Shown: positions 8,847-17,339 of the stretch, piece by piece
Numbering within the stretch: position 1 is the first letter of the stretch
How the letters are laid out: each line of letters starts with the position of its first letter
Assembly: GCA_913020495.1 (NCBI GenBank)
Contig: CAJWBJ010000022.1
Location: 1 to 46,250, forward strand
Direction of reading: 5' to 3'
DNA: 46,250 bases
Source of the DNA: an uncultured Oleiphilus sp.
Lineage (GTDB): Bacteria > Pseudomonadota > Gammaproteobacteria > Pseudomonadales > Oleiphilaceae
The notes under the pieces: model-generated
Told to the model about the DNA's origin: nothing
Seen by the model: only the letters and a program-made list of their open reading frames with translations
The model's database searches: none
Made by a program: the position numbers and the translations under genes

Positions 8847-9728
8847 TCAAGAACCATTTATTCCTATCGAGTTTATAAATCTTCGGGCTAGACTTTCGCG
8901 TCTCTGGTTGGCTGGCCAAACTGCATATACATCTATATCCGCTATCTCCCAATCTGGTAGGACGTGAACAAGCTGACCTTGGTCAATTTCTTTTTCAACC
9001 ATAAAGTCAGGTGGCGATGCCAGGCCCAAATCATGAATAGCTAGCTGGCATGTTGCATCAACACTATTTACCAAAACAGATGATTTATTTACGGTTTTGA
9101 ATATTTCTCCTTGCTTGTTTCTAAATGTTCTACTTGCCGGAAGCATTTCTAGCCCAATCCAATTCCAGTCATCCAAGTCTGCTGGCGAGACCGGTTTACT
9201 TTTCGAACAAAAATATGTTTGTGAGCAGATTAACTTGCGGCGAACTTTAAATAATTTCTTCGATTTTAAGTTACTGTTTTCCATCTGCCCAATGCGAATG
9301 CCAATATCAATACCCTCTGCGATTAGGTCTTGTCGTTCATCAGTAAAAGTAATGTTTAGCTCAACTTTTGGAAATGATTTGGAGAACGTTGCAATTTGGT
9401 TGGATAAGGCGCTACGAGTTAAAACTGCTGGAACAGTGATATTAAGTTTACCAGCAGGTGAGGTAGTTTCTCCTGCTAATACGTCAAGTCCTTCCTCTGC
9501 TTCATCTATAATGACCTTGGCATGTTCGTAGAGCCGATGCCCCTCGTTAGTCAACGATAATTTACGGGTCGATCGGTAAAGCAGGGCAACCCCAAAACGT
9601 TGTTCCAATTGGGAGATATGATAACTCACAACGGAGGGGGAGAGTTCAAACTCTTTAGCCGTCGCTCTAAATGAGCCTAATTGAACAGTTTTGGCGAAGA
9701 TAACCATCGCACGCAGATCATCTATCAT
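8847..9728 (-). CDS. LysR-family transcriptional regulator
   Basis: 293 residues. The N-terminal winged helix-turn-helix is typical (MIDDLRAMVIFAKTVQLGSF, then SPSVVSYHISQLEQRFGVAL and RSTRKLSLTNEG), followed by a periplasmic-binding-protein-like effector domain from about residue 90. It is divergent from the LysE-type exporter gene with 95 bp between starts, the usual arrangement for a regulator of the exporter. A palindrome at 9769-9794 in that gap is a likely operator. The effector is unknown; for LysE relatives it is often an amino acid. Confidence 0.93.
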   Translation of the reverse strand: MIDDLRAMVIFAKTVQLGSFRATAKEFELSPSVVSYHISQLEQRFGVALLYRSTRKLSLTNEGHRLYEHAKVIIDEAEEGLDVLAGETTSPAGKLNITVPAVLTRSALSNQIATFSKSFPKVELNITFTDERQDLIAEGIDIGIRIGQMENSNLKSKKLFKVRRKLICSQTYFCSKSKPVSPADLDDWNWIGLEMLPASRTFRNKQGEIFKTVNKSSVLVNSVDATCQLAIHDLGLASPPDFMVEKEIDQGQLVHVLPDWEIADIDVYAVWPANQRRESLARRFINSIGINGS

Positions 9729-9768
9729 TATTCGACCCTATCGAACAGTTAAAATAGTTTGTGCTATA

Positions 9769-9794
9769 TTATCATTTAATAAGCTTAATGATAA
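9769..9794. promoter_or_regulatory. Palindrome in the LysR/LysE divergent gap
   Basis: Perfect 8-bp arms TTATCATT and AATGATAA separated by 10 bp, containing a T-N11-A-type LysR box geometry. It lies between the divergent regulator and exporter genes, about 30 bp before the exporter ATG. Confidence 0.5.
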
Positions 9795-9823
9795 ATTAGT
9801 GCTTTGAAATTGGAGAAAAGCTT

Positions 9824-10414
9824 ATGACGACTATCATTGCAATGAGTGTATTTTCACTTGCTATGTCAATTTCACCTGGGCCAGTGAATCTTATTACGCT
9901 GTCATCTGGAGCGAACAATGGTTTACGCAAAACGCTACCCTTTGTGTCCGGAGCGACGGTTGGTTTTACTCTATTGTTAGTTTTATCCGGCCTAGGGGTG
10001 GCGAGTCTAGTAAAATCGTATCCATCATTCTTAGATTTTCTAATATACGTGGGCGGAGCTTATATTGTGTATATGGGCTATAAGATTGCACTATCACCTG
10101 CTGATATTGACTTTGTAGATGTAGCACCCCCGAATTTTATTGAAGGTTTTTTGTTGCAATGGCTCAATCCGAAAGCATGGATAGCCTGTGTGTCAGGTGT
10201 ATCTGCATTTACTGTGGAAGGCTCGTATGAGACATTATTATTGTTTAGCGGAATTTATTTTGTTATTTGTTATGCCTCAATTGGTTGGTGGGCGATAGTG
10301 GGAGATAGGGTATCTGATTTATTGAAGAGCAAGAAACGTCGCAGGTTTTTTAATCTTTTAATGGGAGTTTCTCTAATGGTCATCGCTTATTATTTGATTG
10401 CAAACCAAGTTTAG
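9824..10414 (+). CDS. LysE-family translocator (amino-acid or metabolite exporter)
   Basis: 196 residues with about six hydrophobic segments. The family's opening 'SISPGPVNLITLSSGANNG' is present near residues 15-33 and the central 'LLQWLNPKAWIACVSGVSAF' signature at about 109-128. A GGAGAA ribosome binding site precedes the ATG. These proteins export amino acids or related compounds across the inner membrane. Divergent from the LysR gene, which probably controls it. Confidence 0.93.
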   Translation: MTTIIAMSVFSLAMSISPGPVNLITLSSGANNGLRKTLPFVSGATVGFTLLLVLSGLGVASLVKSYPSFLDFLIYVGGAYIVYMGYKIALSPADIDFVDVAPPNFIEGFLLQWLNPKAWIACVSGVSAFTVEGSYETLLLFSGIYFVICYASIGWWAIVGDRVSDLLKSKKRRRFFNLLMGVSLMVIAYYLIANQV

Positions 10415-10500
10415 ATGCTATTTATTTTAGGTAGTTATTTTGGTTAACGATTCTTAGTTATAATTTAAACTGGAATTAAAGGGCTTGTAACCAACATTTC

Positions 10501-10674
10501 ATGATCAGTTATATGTCTGATATTATTGTCTTACCTCATTTTCGTGGACAGGAGATTAAGGTCTCTATTGATGACTTTGGTAACGGCTACTCTTCTTTGT
10601 CTGCCATGCAAGACTTGGCAGTGAATACTGTCAAAATAGACCGATCTTTTATCCAATCTAAAGATGAGACGTAA
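10501..10674 (+). pseudogene. Remnant of an EAL-domain (cyclic-di-GMP phosphodiesterase) gene
   Basis: A 57-codon frame containing VSIDDFGNGYSSLSAM and VNTVKIDRSFIQ, the unmistakable 'DDFG.GYSSL' and 'KIDRSF' blocks of EAL domains. The EAL motif itself and the first and last thirds of the domain are absent, and no upstream continuation is seen, so this is a decayed fragment and not a functional enzyme. It lies between convergent LysE and PPOX genes. Confidence 0.85.
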
Positions 10675-10722
10675 ATGGCGCGCTTATTCTAAAGAACCTA
10701 TTGTAGGTTTCTTGTATCAAAC

Positions 10723-11727
10723 CTAGTACAGGTTATTCATGTCGTTTTTTACAATGGCACTGATAAAAGGCGTTGCTGCTTTTCCAATTAAACCGTCACC
10801 ATTCATATGCGCAGATAAGGCTTTTGAAAATTTCGTCAATTGAGTTGGGTTGATATGATTTTCGCTTAGCCAAAGTTGAGTTTCTTGTATGGCTTTACAT
10901 TGTTTAATAGAGAAATGGCACTGCTCGAGTAATATTCCTAATTTTGGACGTTTATTTTTCACAACCGCCAAATCGAGAAGCTGCTCATTCGTTGTTAATG
11001 TTGCATTACCGTGAACATGCATAACCGCATCGGTTCCCGGGACAAACATAAGTAGTTCTACATTCGCTCTCTTTATTATATTCCTTGCACTAACAGCCAC
11101 TTTATTTCCTGGACGTTCGGGTATGAATAAACGGTGTTGATCGATTAAATGAACAAAACCGTTATGATCTCCCCTTGGTGATAATTCGGTTTCACCAATC
11201 TCATTCATCGTTTTTAATAACAAAAATGGACTGGCTGAAGTGAATTCCTTTGGGGATGTTAGTTGAATAGCTTTTACCAGACTTGACTCTTCTGAGTTAT
11301 TCCAAAGTTCGGCTCGTGCAGCTGCTCTTGCACAATGCAGATAAACGCTATCGATTTGCAGTACTAAATGCATTTCATTACGTTGAGTTTTTCCATTAAC
11401 TCTTAGACCATGACCTACACCGGGAACAATAAAATACAAGCTTGCATAAGTGCAATCCCACTCCGTACTGGCTTCCCTATTGAGAGGAATGGATATAGTT
11501 TTACTATCTACGATAACGACATCATTCGACGCTAAAGGCTGCATTGGGTGATGAGAGTCGCCATAAGCAGCAATTATAAATCTTGAAAATTTTATTAGCT
11601 CAAAACAGTACCTGTCCAACTCAGGGCGTATGCGTTTATCAAGAATTTTTGGATATGTAGGTATGATCGCTCTAAGTTGTTTTTCTGAAGTGATTAGCAG
11701 GTCTTTATTATCTTTTAACAATACCAT
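10723..11727 (-). CDS. Pyridoxamine-5'-phosphate-oxidase-type (PPOX) flavoprotein
   Basis: 334 residues. The first half carries a PPOX-like segment (FIVPGVGHGLRVNGKTQ, then VLQIDSVYLHCARAAARAELW), and the second half opens a further PNPOx-like split barrel (SPRGDHNGFVHLIDQHRLFIPERPGNK in outline, about 190-225, then GNATLTTNEQLL). Such two-barrel proteins usually bind FMN or F420 and reduce or oxidise unknown substrates; the gene is not pdxH. No clear ribosome binding site precedes the ATG. It is divergent from an AraC-family regulator gene, 122 bp away. Confidence 0.82.
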   Translation of the reverse strand: MVLLKDNKDLLITSEKQLRAIIPTYPKILDKRIRPELDRYCFELIKFSRFIIAAYGDSHHPMQPLASNDVVIVDSKTISIPLNREASTEWDCTYASLYFIVPGVGHGLRVNGKTQRNEMHLVLQIDSVYLHCARAAARAELWNNSEESSLVKAIQLTSPKEFTSASPFLLLKTMNEIGETELSPRGDHNGFVHLIDQHRLFIPERPGNKVAVSARNIIKRANVELLMFVPGTDAVMHVHGNATLTTNEQLLDLAVVKNKRPKLGILLEQCHFSIKQCKAIQETQLWLSENHINPTQLTKFSKALSAHMNGDGLIGKAATPFISAIVKNDMNNLY

Positions 11728-11849
11728 ATCGATTTATACCTTAATCTAATTTAAACAGTGGTTTACACTATAAACTCACGCCCGGTGTCCGCAGCTAGCT
11801 TTTGGTTTCAAGGTCTTGGTATTTGGTTTCAACTTGATTGGATGTTTGA

Positions 11850-12857
11850 ATGTTGGTAAGTTCACCTGCAACGACTCGCACTGTATCAGCAATAGCTGTC
11901 ATTGATTTGGCCAATGAACTCGTTGATAAAAACTATATCAAAGAGACTGATTTCGCTGACCTAGGCAAGCAATTTATAACGCTGTTCGAAGCATGGAAGA
12001 ATCTAGAAGCTATACAGGAATATCGACTACCTGAAGCTCTACTTATATTTCTCTGGCGGCAAGCAGCAACTCATTGCAACGAATCTGATATAGGGCTGAA
12101 GATTGGTTCAAAGGTGAACCTTAAATCGAAAGGTGTACTCGCTAACTGGCTGTCTCAATGCAACACACTTTCGGAAGCATTTTCTACCTTTAGCACAAAT
12201 ATATCGCTACTCAACCCTTCTGAATGCTGGGAGAAAACGGAAGAGGGCGACCTGATAAAACTCACGATTCGATTTACCTCACCTGAATACCCTTCTATAG
12301 CGGTAGATCGAAGTATGGCAGCGATGCTTTCATGGAGTCAGGCGCTATCAAAAGAAAAAATCATATTTCTTGGCGCTTCATTTGTTAGGCAAGCTCCAAA
12401 AGAGCGTAACCAATACAGCTCGGTCTTTGGGGAAAATATTTCATTTAGTCAAACCGAGAATGCACTGTGGCTTTCAAAAAAAGACTTCAACCAAACAATA
12501 AAAGAAGCTAATTTTTATTTAAAGGAATTAGTCGCTAAGCAGGCAATGAGTCTTAAAACCCAGCTGGGCAAAAGTAACCCCCGATCTTTTGTAGAAACTA
12601 TCAATGTTTTATTGAGTGAAGACCTTGCTCATTATTGTCAGATTGGAGAAACATGTTCTGCAGTACATGTCAGTCGCTCAACCTTGTTTCGAAAGCTCAA
12701 AAGCGAAGGTACTAGTTTTACGAAACTGGTTAAAGAGGCGCGTTTAACTCACCTCAAAAAAAGTGAATTAAATCAGACCAGTCATGATGACATTGCGGAA
12801 GAGCTGGGGTTTCAAGATATAGGGTCTTATTACCGTTTTAGAAAGTTACACCGCTAA
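11850..12857 (+). CDS. AraC-family transcriptional regulator
   Basis: 335 residues. The N-terminal 220 residues follow the 'arabinose-binding domain of AraC-type regulators' (OruR/ArgR-like) pattern. The C-terminal double helix-turn-helix includes CSAVHVSRSTLFRKLKSEG and DIAEELGFQDIGSYYRFRKL. The tail stops right after the second helix, a few residues shorter than the usual W-G-x-TP-x-x-(F/Y)R ending, so slight C-terminal truncation is possible. Start uncertain, because no good ribosome binding site is seen. Divergent from the PPOX gene, its likely target. Confidence 0.88.
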   Translation: MLVSSPATTRTVSAIAVIDLANELVDKNYIKETDFADLGKQFITLFEAWKNLEAIQEYRLPEALLIFLWRQAATHCNESDIGLKIGSKVNLKSKGVLANWLSQCNTLSEAFSTFSTNISLLNPSECWEKTEEGDLIKLTIRFTSPEYPSIAVDRSMAAMLSWSQALSKEKIIFLGASFVRQAPKERNQYSSVFGENISFSQTENALWLSKKDFNQTIKEANFYLKELVAKQAMSLKTQLGKSNPRSFVETINVLLSEDLAHYCQIGETCSAVHVSRSTLFRKLKSEGTSFTKLVKEARLTHLKKSELNQTSHDDIAEELGFQDIGSYYRFRKLHR

Positions 12858-13208
12858 ATCCACACCACTTTAGCTAACGGTACTTTAGTTTATGCATTTT
12901 ACCGGCTACTTCAAAGCAGGCACCCAACTTGATTTGTCTACCTATAAACTTAATCAATAACGTGACAAATACGGATAACAAATTCAGTACGGACTCTCCG
13001 TACTTTCACCTTTCCTTGTTCTGAATAATCACCAGAGAATAAAGCGCCCTTACTATCAGTAAAATTAATAGTGTGGCATTACAATAATTCATTGGTTTAA
13101 TTGTTAACGAGCGGATAGCATTGATTAAGTAACAACAAACCTGTGCTTAAGCAAGCTTGTTATAAGTTGGAATACCGTGGTCTAGGGATACAATGAAATA
13201 GGAGTATT
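12858..13208. other. Non-coding gap of about 350 bp
   Basis: Nothing recognisable apart from the AGGAG ribosome binding site of the next gene at its end. A TTCAAAGCAGGC 12-mer near 12909 also occurs, bar its first base context, near 6126; significance unknown. Confidence 0.4.
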
Positions 13209-13646
13209 ATGTTTAACATACGAGTTGAAAGAGTTGTTAAAAAGCACATCAGCGATGTGTTTGAAATGTTGGTTGCGCATGAAGACTATGGTCAACTTCC
13301 CGGTATAAAATCTGCCCGTTTATTGGAGTCGGGAAGGGAAGAACGCAATGGTGAAGGTGCGCTAAGGGAGGTGGACTTGGGGGCCTTAGTGTTTCAGGAG
13401 CGAATTACACATTTTGAACGTCCATATCAAATTGACTACCGTATTGAGTCTTCCAAACCTTTACCTGTTCGTCATGACCTCGGCGAAATTAAACTTAGTG
13501 AAGAGGGTGAGTTTACCCGGGTGGTGTGGGCCTCGAAAGGTCATATACAGATTCCGCTATTAGGCCACCTTTTATTCGATAAATTATTTAACAAACAAGG
13601 GGCGGCGGGCTTTCATTCGGTACTTAAGTCGATCGAGCGTCGATAA
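13209..13646 (+). CDS. SRPBCC-fold protein (START/polyketide-cyclase-like)
   Basis: 145 residues with the family layout: an N-terminal beta strand and 'DVFEMLVAHEDYGQLPGIKSARLLESG' helix-loop in outline, a run of beta strands (GALREVDL, FQERITHFERPYQIDYRI, FTRVVWASKGHI) and a long C-terminal helix (AAGFHSVLKSIE). Such proteins bind hydrophobic ligands; the ligand is unknown. AGGAG lies six bases before the ATG. The YheT-type hydrolase gene starts 2 bp after its stop, so the two are co-translated and probably act on the same lipid-like substrate. Confidence 0.85.
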   Translation: MFNIRVERVVKKHISDVFEMLVAHEDYGQLPGIKSARLLESGREERNGEGALREVDLGALVFQERITHFERPYQIDYRIESSKPLPVRHDLGEIKLSEEGEFTRVVWASKGHIQIPLLGHLLFDKLFNKQGAAGFHSVLKSIERR

Positions 13647-13648
13647 GC

Positions 13649-14647
13649 ATGTTATTCCAACCTCCACGACTACTTCGAAATAGACATCTTCAATCGATCT
13701 TGGCAAGCAGTAAACTGAGAAAGCCGAAGTTACTTAAAGCAGCTAAAAACATGCTGCAAGTAAGTCGAGAAGAGATATTGCGCGCGGGGAAGAGTACACG
13801 TTTGCATTGTTTTATTTCTGAGCATGAGCATCATGGCTCAAATCATAATCGCCCATTGGTTATTCTTATCCATGGCTGGGAAGGGAGTGCTGAGTCAAGT
13901 TATATGTTGTCTTCAGCCGCCTGTCTTTACAATAATGGTTATGACGTCTTACGACTCCATTTACGTGACCACGGCCCAAGCCATCACCTTAATTCTGAAT
14001 TATTTCACGGCGCACGAATTGACGAAGTCGTGACAGCGATAAAATCGATAAATAAATTATTTTATCGAGCGACTACCTATCTAGTTGGCTTTTCTCTGGG
14101 GGGGAATTTTGCTTTGCGTGTGGCAATGCGAGCAAAATGCCATGATTTAAAATTGACAAAAGTGATAGCTATCAGTCCGGTTATCGAGCCTACCAACACC
14201 ATGACCGCTCTAGAAAAAGGTGCCGTTTTGTACCGTACCTATTTTATGCGTAAATGGAGGAGGTCTTTGAAATTGAAGCATCAAGCTTATCCTGAGAAGG
14301 TCGTTATTGAGGATGTAAAAAGTTCACGAGACTTAATGTCATTGACAGAAATGTTAGTTGAACAGCATACCGAATTTGATAGTGTCGATGACTATTTTCA
14401 TAGCTATAAGTTAACTGGAAAGGCATTGTCTGAGATTGACGTGCCGACACTCATCATCACTTCGAAAGATGACCCTGTGATACCTATTGATGATTTCAAT
14501 GAAATTAAACCCTCTTCACAAGTCACCGTCAGCATTCAAACTTATGGGGGCCATTGTGGCTTTATAAAAGACTATCAGCTTAATAGTTGGCTCAATGATG
14601 TCTTAATGCAACAGTTCGATGCCCTCTCGACAAATATTTGCCGTTAA
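13649..14647 (+). CDS. YheT-type alpha/beta hydrolase
   Basis: 332 residues, the usual size of the YheT/ABHD1-3 group. The N terminus has PPRLLRNRHLQSIL, a marker of this group. The oxyanion segment ILIHGWEGSAESSYML, the nucleophile elbow GFSLGGN (Ser), the acid in TSKDDPVIP (Asp) and the histidine in YGGHCGF are all present, so it should be active as an esterase, lipase or acyltransferase. Cytoplasmic; no signal peptide. Coupled to the SRPBCC gene immediately upstream. Confidence 0.9.
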   Translation: MLFQPPRLLRNRHLQSILASSKLRKPKLLKAAKNMLQVSREEILRAGKSTRLHCFISEHEHHGSNHNRPLVILIHGWEGSAESSYMLSSAACLYNNGYDVLRLHLRDHGPSHHLNSELFHGARIDEVVTAIKSINKLFYRATTYLVGFSLGGNFALRVAMRAKCHDLKLTKVIAISPVIEPTNTMTALEKGAVLYRTYFMRKWRRSLKLKHQAYPEKVVIEDVKSSRDLMSLTEMLVEQHTEFDSVDDYFHSYKLTGKALSEIDVPTLIITSKDDPVIPIDDFNEIKPSSQVTVSIQTYGGHCGFIKDYQLNSWLNDVLMQQFDALSTNICR

Positions 14648-14738
14648 AACCAGCTCTACGATAACGCCAATTCTTCATCTTCTGCCCTACATTTGAACCA
14701 TTAAAGGGACCAAGTGAAAGGCAGTTACCCATAATTCG

Positions 14739-15908
14739 TTACGCTACCTCTAAGTCTCTCTTTCTATCTGTGCACTTCGGTTTGATGTAGCGTATGTTTG
14801 CATCTAGTATTTTTAACTCTCTAGTCAACATATCGTGAAAACGATGGAATTTGGGGGGTAGAGACTCTTTAGAAATACTCTTCACCTTATTCGCTTTCTT
14901 GTAAGATTCCAGAATGTAAAGCATATACCTTGCGGCCGTTATATCATCTGCTTTCCCTCTCTTAAGCTCTGCATCATTATTAATCGCTAACCGGGACACC
15001 AGTTCTACCATCTTGGTGTTTGGGCCTTGTTCCAAAAAGAAAGCTCTTGATTCTTCAATTTTAAATTTAGTGATACCTTTAATTTTAAATACGTTGACCT
15101 CGTAGTACTTACTTAAGTTTTCAACTACTTTTAGAATAAAATTATCTCTGATAGCTTGGGTAATTCTGGAGCTGTAACTGATAATGTGAAAATCGTTTGG
15201 ATCGAAAAAATCATAGTAGGAAGCAAAATGGAACATATCCGTTTTACCATAGGTGATTTTGATTTCGTCACCGGGGTTGATGTCTTCATTAGCAACAAAA
15301 GTAATGCAATCTTCCCCGTCTAGCTGGGTTCTTTGAGGCGAGATTGAACTCTTTGTGTTGTGATTGAATAGGTCCATGCCCGGTAAAAAGCCAAGATCTC
15401 CGCTCCAGCACCGCTCGCGATAAATAAAGCTAGCGAGCATGATATGTTCTTTATCCAGTGTCGAATCTTTCTCGCAAACAGCTTGAACGGTTTGTTCCCA
15501 GTAATGTTTTGAGAGCATCGCGTTTTGTGCCAGCAAGGGATTCATTTGAGCCAAAATACTGAACTCTTCTGGTGTAAAATAACACACGCTTCGACCTTTT
15601 CTGTCTTCCAAAGTGCCGCAGTAGTCAAAATAACATTTATAGCGAGAATTAGGGTCAGCGAGTTCTTTCGCGAGGGCATGTACTAAACTAAAAACCTCTT
15701 CATTCGTCCCTCCTGAAAAATCAATAGAGCTGGAACGAGGGATCTTCATTGAAACCGGAAATTTACTAAAGGTTGTTCCCTTCGGGATCAACTCTGTTGC
15801 ATACATGCCTAGCAGACCGTCAACGTTTTTTTGCGTAATTCTAGGATCTAATTCGAAACCAAACTCACCCATGTTTGCCAAAAAATCTTCAAATTTTGAA
15901 TTAAGCAT
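14739..15908 (-). CDS. SET-domain protein of the RuBisCO-LSMT/SETD3/SETD6 type
   Basis: 389 residues. A split SET domain is visible: an N-terminal part (GLLGMYATELIPKGTTFSKFP, about 31-51 in outline), an alpha-helical insertion (about 100-165, including FTPEEFSILAQMNPLL), then the cofactor motif LPGMDLFNHN (about 183-192), the typical 'INPGDEIKITYG' (about 222-233), and a C-terminal region resembling the LSMT substrate-binding helices. The family methylates lysine or histidine of specific proteins with SAM. This architecture is characteristic of eukaryotes and uncommon in bacteria, so transfer is likely. Its ATG overlaps the last codons of a 32-residue peptide gene, which suggests translational coupling. 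The target protein is unknown. Confidence 0.85.
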   Translation of the reverse strand: MLNSKFEDFLANMGEFGFELDPRITQKNVDGLLGMYATELIPKGTTFSKFPVSMKIPRSSSIDFSGGTNEEVFSLVHALAKELADPNSRYKCYFDYCGTLEDRKGRSVCYFTPEEFSILAQMNPLLAQNAMLSKHYWEQTVQAVCEKDSTLDKEHIMLASFIYRERCWSGDLGFLPGMDLFNHNTKSSISPQRTQLDGEDCITFVANEDINPGDEIKITYGKTDMFHFASYYDFFDPNDFHIISYSSRITQAIRDNFILKVVENLSKYYEVNVFKIKGITKFKIEESRAFFLEQGPNTKMVELVSRLAINNDAELKRGKADDITAARYMLYILESYKKANKVKSISKESLPPKFHRFHDMLTRELKILDANIRYIKPKCTDRKRDLEVA

Positions 15909-15999
15909 AAATCCCCACCTGAGTATGGATCATGCCAAATGTTGAGGTATAGCCAGTTGTCATAACCGCAATCTGGGCTGTTTTTATTAGTTTTTTCAT
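15901..15999 (-). CDS. 32-residue peptide overlapping the SET gene start
   Basis: ATG at 15997-15999 is preceded by GGAGAA with good spacing, and the frame runs 32 codons to a TAA at 15901-15903. It begins MKKLIKTAQIAVMTTG, a basic then hydrophobic start like a signal or leader peptide, and ends in QVGIYA. The stop lies within the first codons of the SET-domain gene (8-bp overlap), which has no ribosome binding site of its own as good as this one. It may be a coupling leader peptide or a small secreted peptide or substrate of the SET protein. No family recognised. Confidence 0.55.
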   Translation of the reverse strand: MKKLIKTAQIAVMTTGYTSTFGMIHTQVGIYA

Positions 16000-16632
16000 G
16001 TTGTTCTCCGAATCGTAGCTTTAATCATGCAGATGTTTAACGAGTTAAACTTACGGCCTTTTGATTAATGTTTTGCCAACAAGCGTTAGCCATTAGTTCG
16101 CTTTGAAAATGCTTGTTTTCACATTCTTACACTAGAAAATAGAAACTTATGTAGGACTTTCCTACTAGAAATGAGGGAATAACTTAAACTCGAGTTAAAA
16201 CCATTCAAAGAGGTTTTGATAATTCAGATAAATACCCAAAAATTGGCACGGTAATCACTTTTCGGGTGGAGAAGTGTGTGCCATATATTGTGATGAAAGC
16301 AGTAGACATAGATAGCGCCTTTAACATGAATTTTATTTACGTTAATTATCTTGCCATAAGGTGACCGTCAGTCACAAAATGTTTTTGTGGGATAATCTTT
16401 CCCAAAATTCTCATTGTTTTGTGAGGTGTATTTGTGGATTACTCTCAGAGTAATTAAATTGGGTATTACTTAAGGAGTTGGAAATGTGCTGGTGAGAAGA
16501 AACCTCACTAGAGTCTTAATAAAGATTCTAATATTTAAAAAACAATATAATATGAGGCTAAATAAAGAGATTACTTGTCATGCACATGAGGGGAGTCTTA
16601 CATATATATGTTATAAATCAAAAAGGGAGTTG
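16000..16632. other. Non-coding gap with palindromes
   Basis: About 630 bp. It includes GTGAC-N5-GTCAC near 16361-16375 and the odd-centred perfect palindrome ATTACTCT-C-AGAGTAAT at 16438-16454. An AAGGAG at 16472-16477 precedes a GTG at 16486 that opens a frame continuous with the small lipoprotein below, so the true 5' end of that gene is uncertain. No RNA gene was recognised. Confidence 0.45.
16438..16454. promoter_or_regulatory. Perfect 8-bp-arm palindrome, possible operator
   Basis: ATTACTCT and AGAGTAAT flank a single C. It lies upstream of the small lipoprotein and SRPBCC genes. The MerR gene nearby is one conceivable regulator, but MerR sites usually sit between -35 and -10 elements, which I cannot place here. 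Confidence 0.35.
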
Positions 16633-16734
16633 GTGAAACGATCAATGTCATTACTCGGCACACTGATAATGGTGGGTTGTGTTTCAATGATGCCTAAAGC
16701 AGGCATAAACACAGCATATATAAAGGGACTTTAA
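16633..16734 (+). CDS. Very small lipoprotein candidate
   Basis: GTG at 16633 follows GGGAG by about five bases; 33 codons: a short basic start, a hydrophobic core SLLGTLIMVGC with a lipobox-like 'IMVGC', then about 17 residues. This resembles entericidin-size lipoproteins or a broken lipoprotein. A longer version from the GTG at 16486 (82 residues, AAGGAG upstream) would bury the signal inside the protein and seems less likely. The next gene begins 3 bp after its stop. Confidence 0.4.
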   Translation: MKRSMSLLGTLIMVGCVSMMPKAGINTAYIKGL

Positions 16735-16736
16735 CT

Positions 16737-17210
16737 TTGCAAAAATTAGCATCCTTCGAAATAAATACAGAAACCGATATAAAATCATGCTTTTTCTATC
16801 TTTCAGACATGGGAAACTTCACTAACTGGTTTCCTGAAGTAATAAACATCGTAAGCAAAAATAAAGAGCCTATTGGAGTTGGCAAACAATATATTGAAAC
16901 AGTAAAACTTCCGTTAATAGGGCTCAAAAAAATAACACTTACTGTTAAAAATTATGAGGAGTATGTGTTATTTTCTACTGAAGGAAACTTGTCTCCTTTG
17001 TTACCGCGTATGGAAATTTGTCTGTCAGATATAGGTGGTAAGACAAAAATTAATTGGGTGTTTTATAGTCGTAATTCGAGCAAACTATTTAAATTTGCTG
17101 CACCGATATTAAAGAGCGTAATGAATAAAAGAGCTGGAATTGCAGCGGTAAAATTAAAGACCATTTTAGCTTCTTACCGTTATAGTGGTGAACTGGAACC
17201 AGCATCCTAA
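16737..17210 (+). CDS. SRPBCC-fold protein
   Basis: 157 residues from a TTG start preceded by AAGGGA at nine bases. The opening beta strand (LASFEINTETDI), the helix with 'SDMGNFTNWFPEV', the 'GVGKQYIETVKLP' strand pair, and a long C-terminal helix follow the polyketide-cyclase/START-like fold. It probably binds a hydrophobic ligand. It differs clearly from the SRPBCC protein at 13209-13646, so the two are not recent duplicates. The gene is 3 bp downstream of the small lipoprotein frame, suggesting one transcript. Confidence 0.8.
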   Translation: MQKLASFEINTETDIKSCFFYLSDMGNFTNWFPEVINIVSKNKEPIGVGKQYIETVKLPLIGLKKITLTVKNYEEYVLFSTEGNLSPLLPRMEICLSDIGGKTKINWVFYSRNSSKLFKFAAPILKSVMNKRAGIAAVKLKTILASYRYSGELEPAS

Positions 17211-17339
17211 CGAATGCGACATGTTCGCCTTACAAAAACTATGAGTTAAACCATTATATTAATAACCGCCCACAAAAGTGGTGAGGGGTTACGACCCATT
17301 ATGTAAACCTTAGCTTCAAAGGGAATGATAGGAAATAGC

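Noticed and set aside
16486-16734. Longer 82-residue version of the small lipoprotein
   Set aside because: Although AAGGAG precedes its GTG, the lipoprotein-like signal would lie in the middle of the protein; the shorter start at 16633 is preferred, with low confidence.
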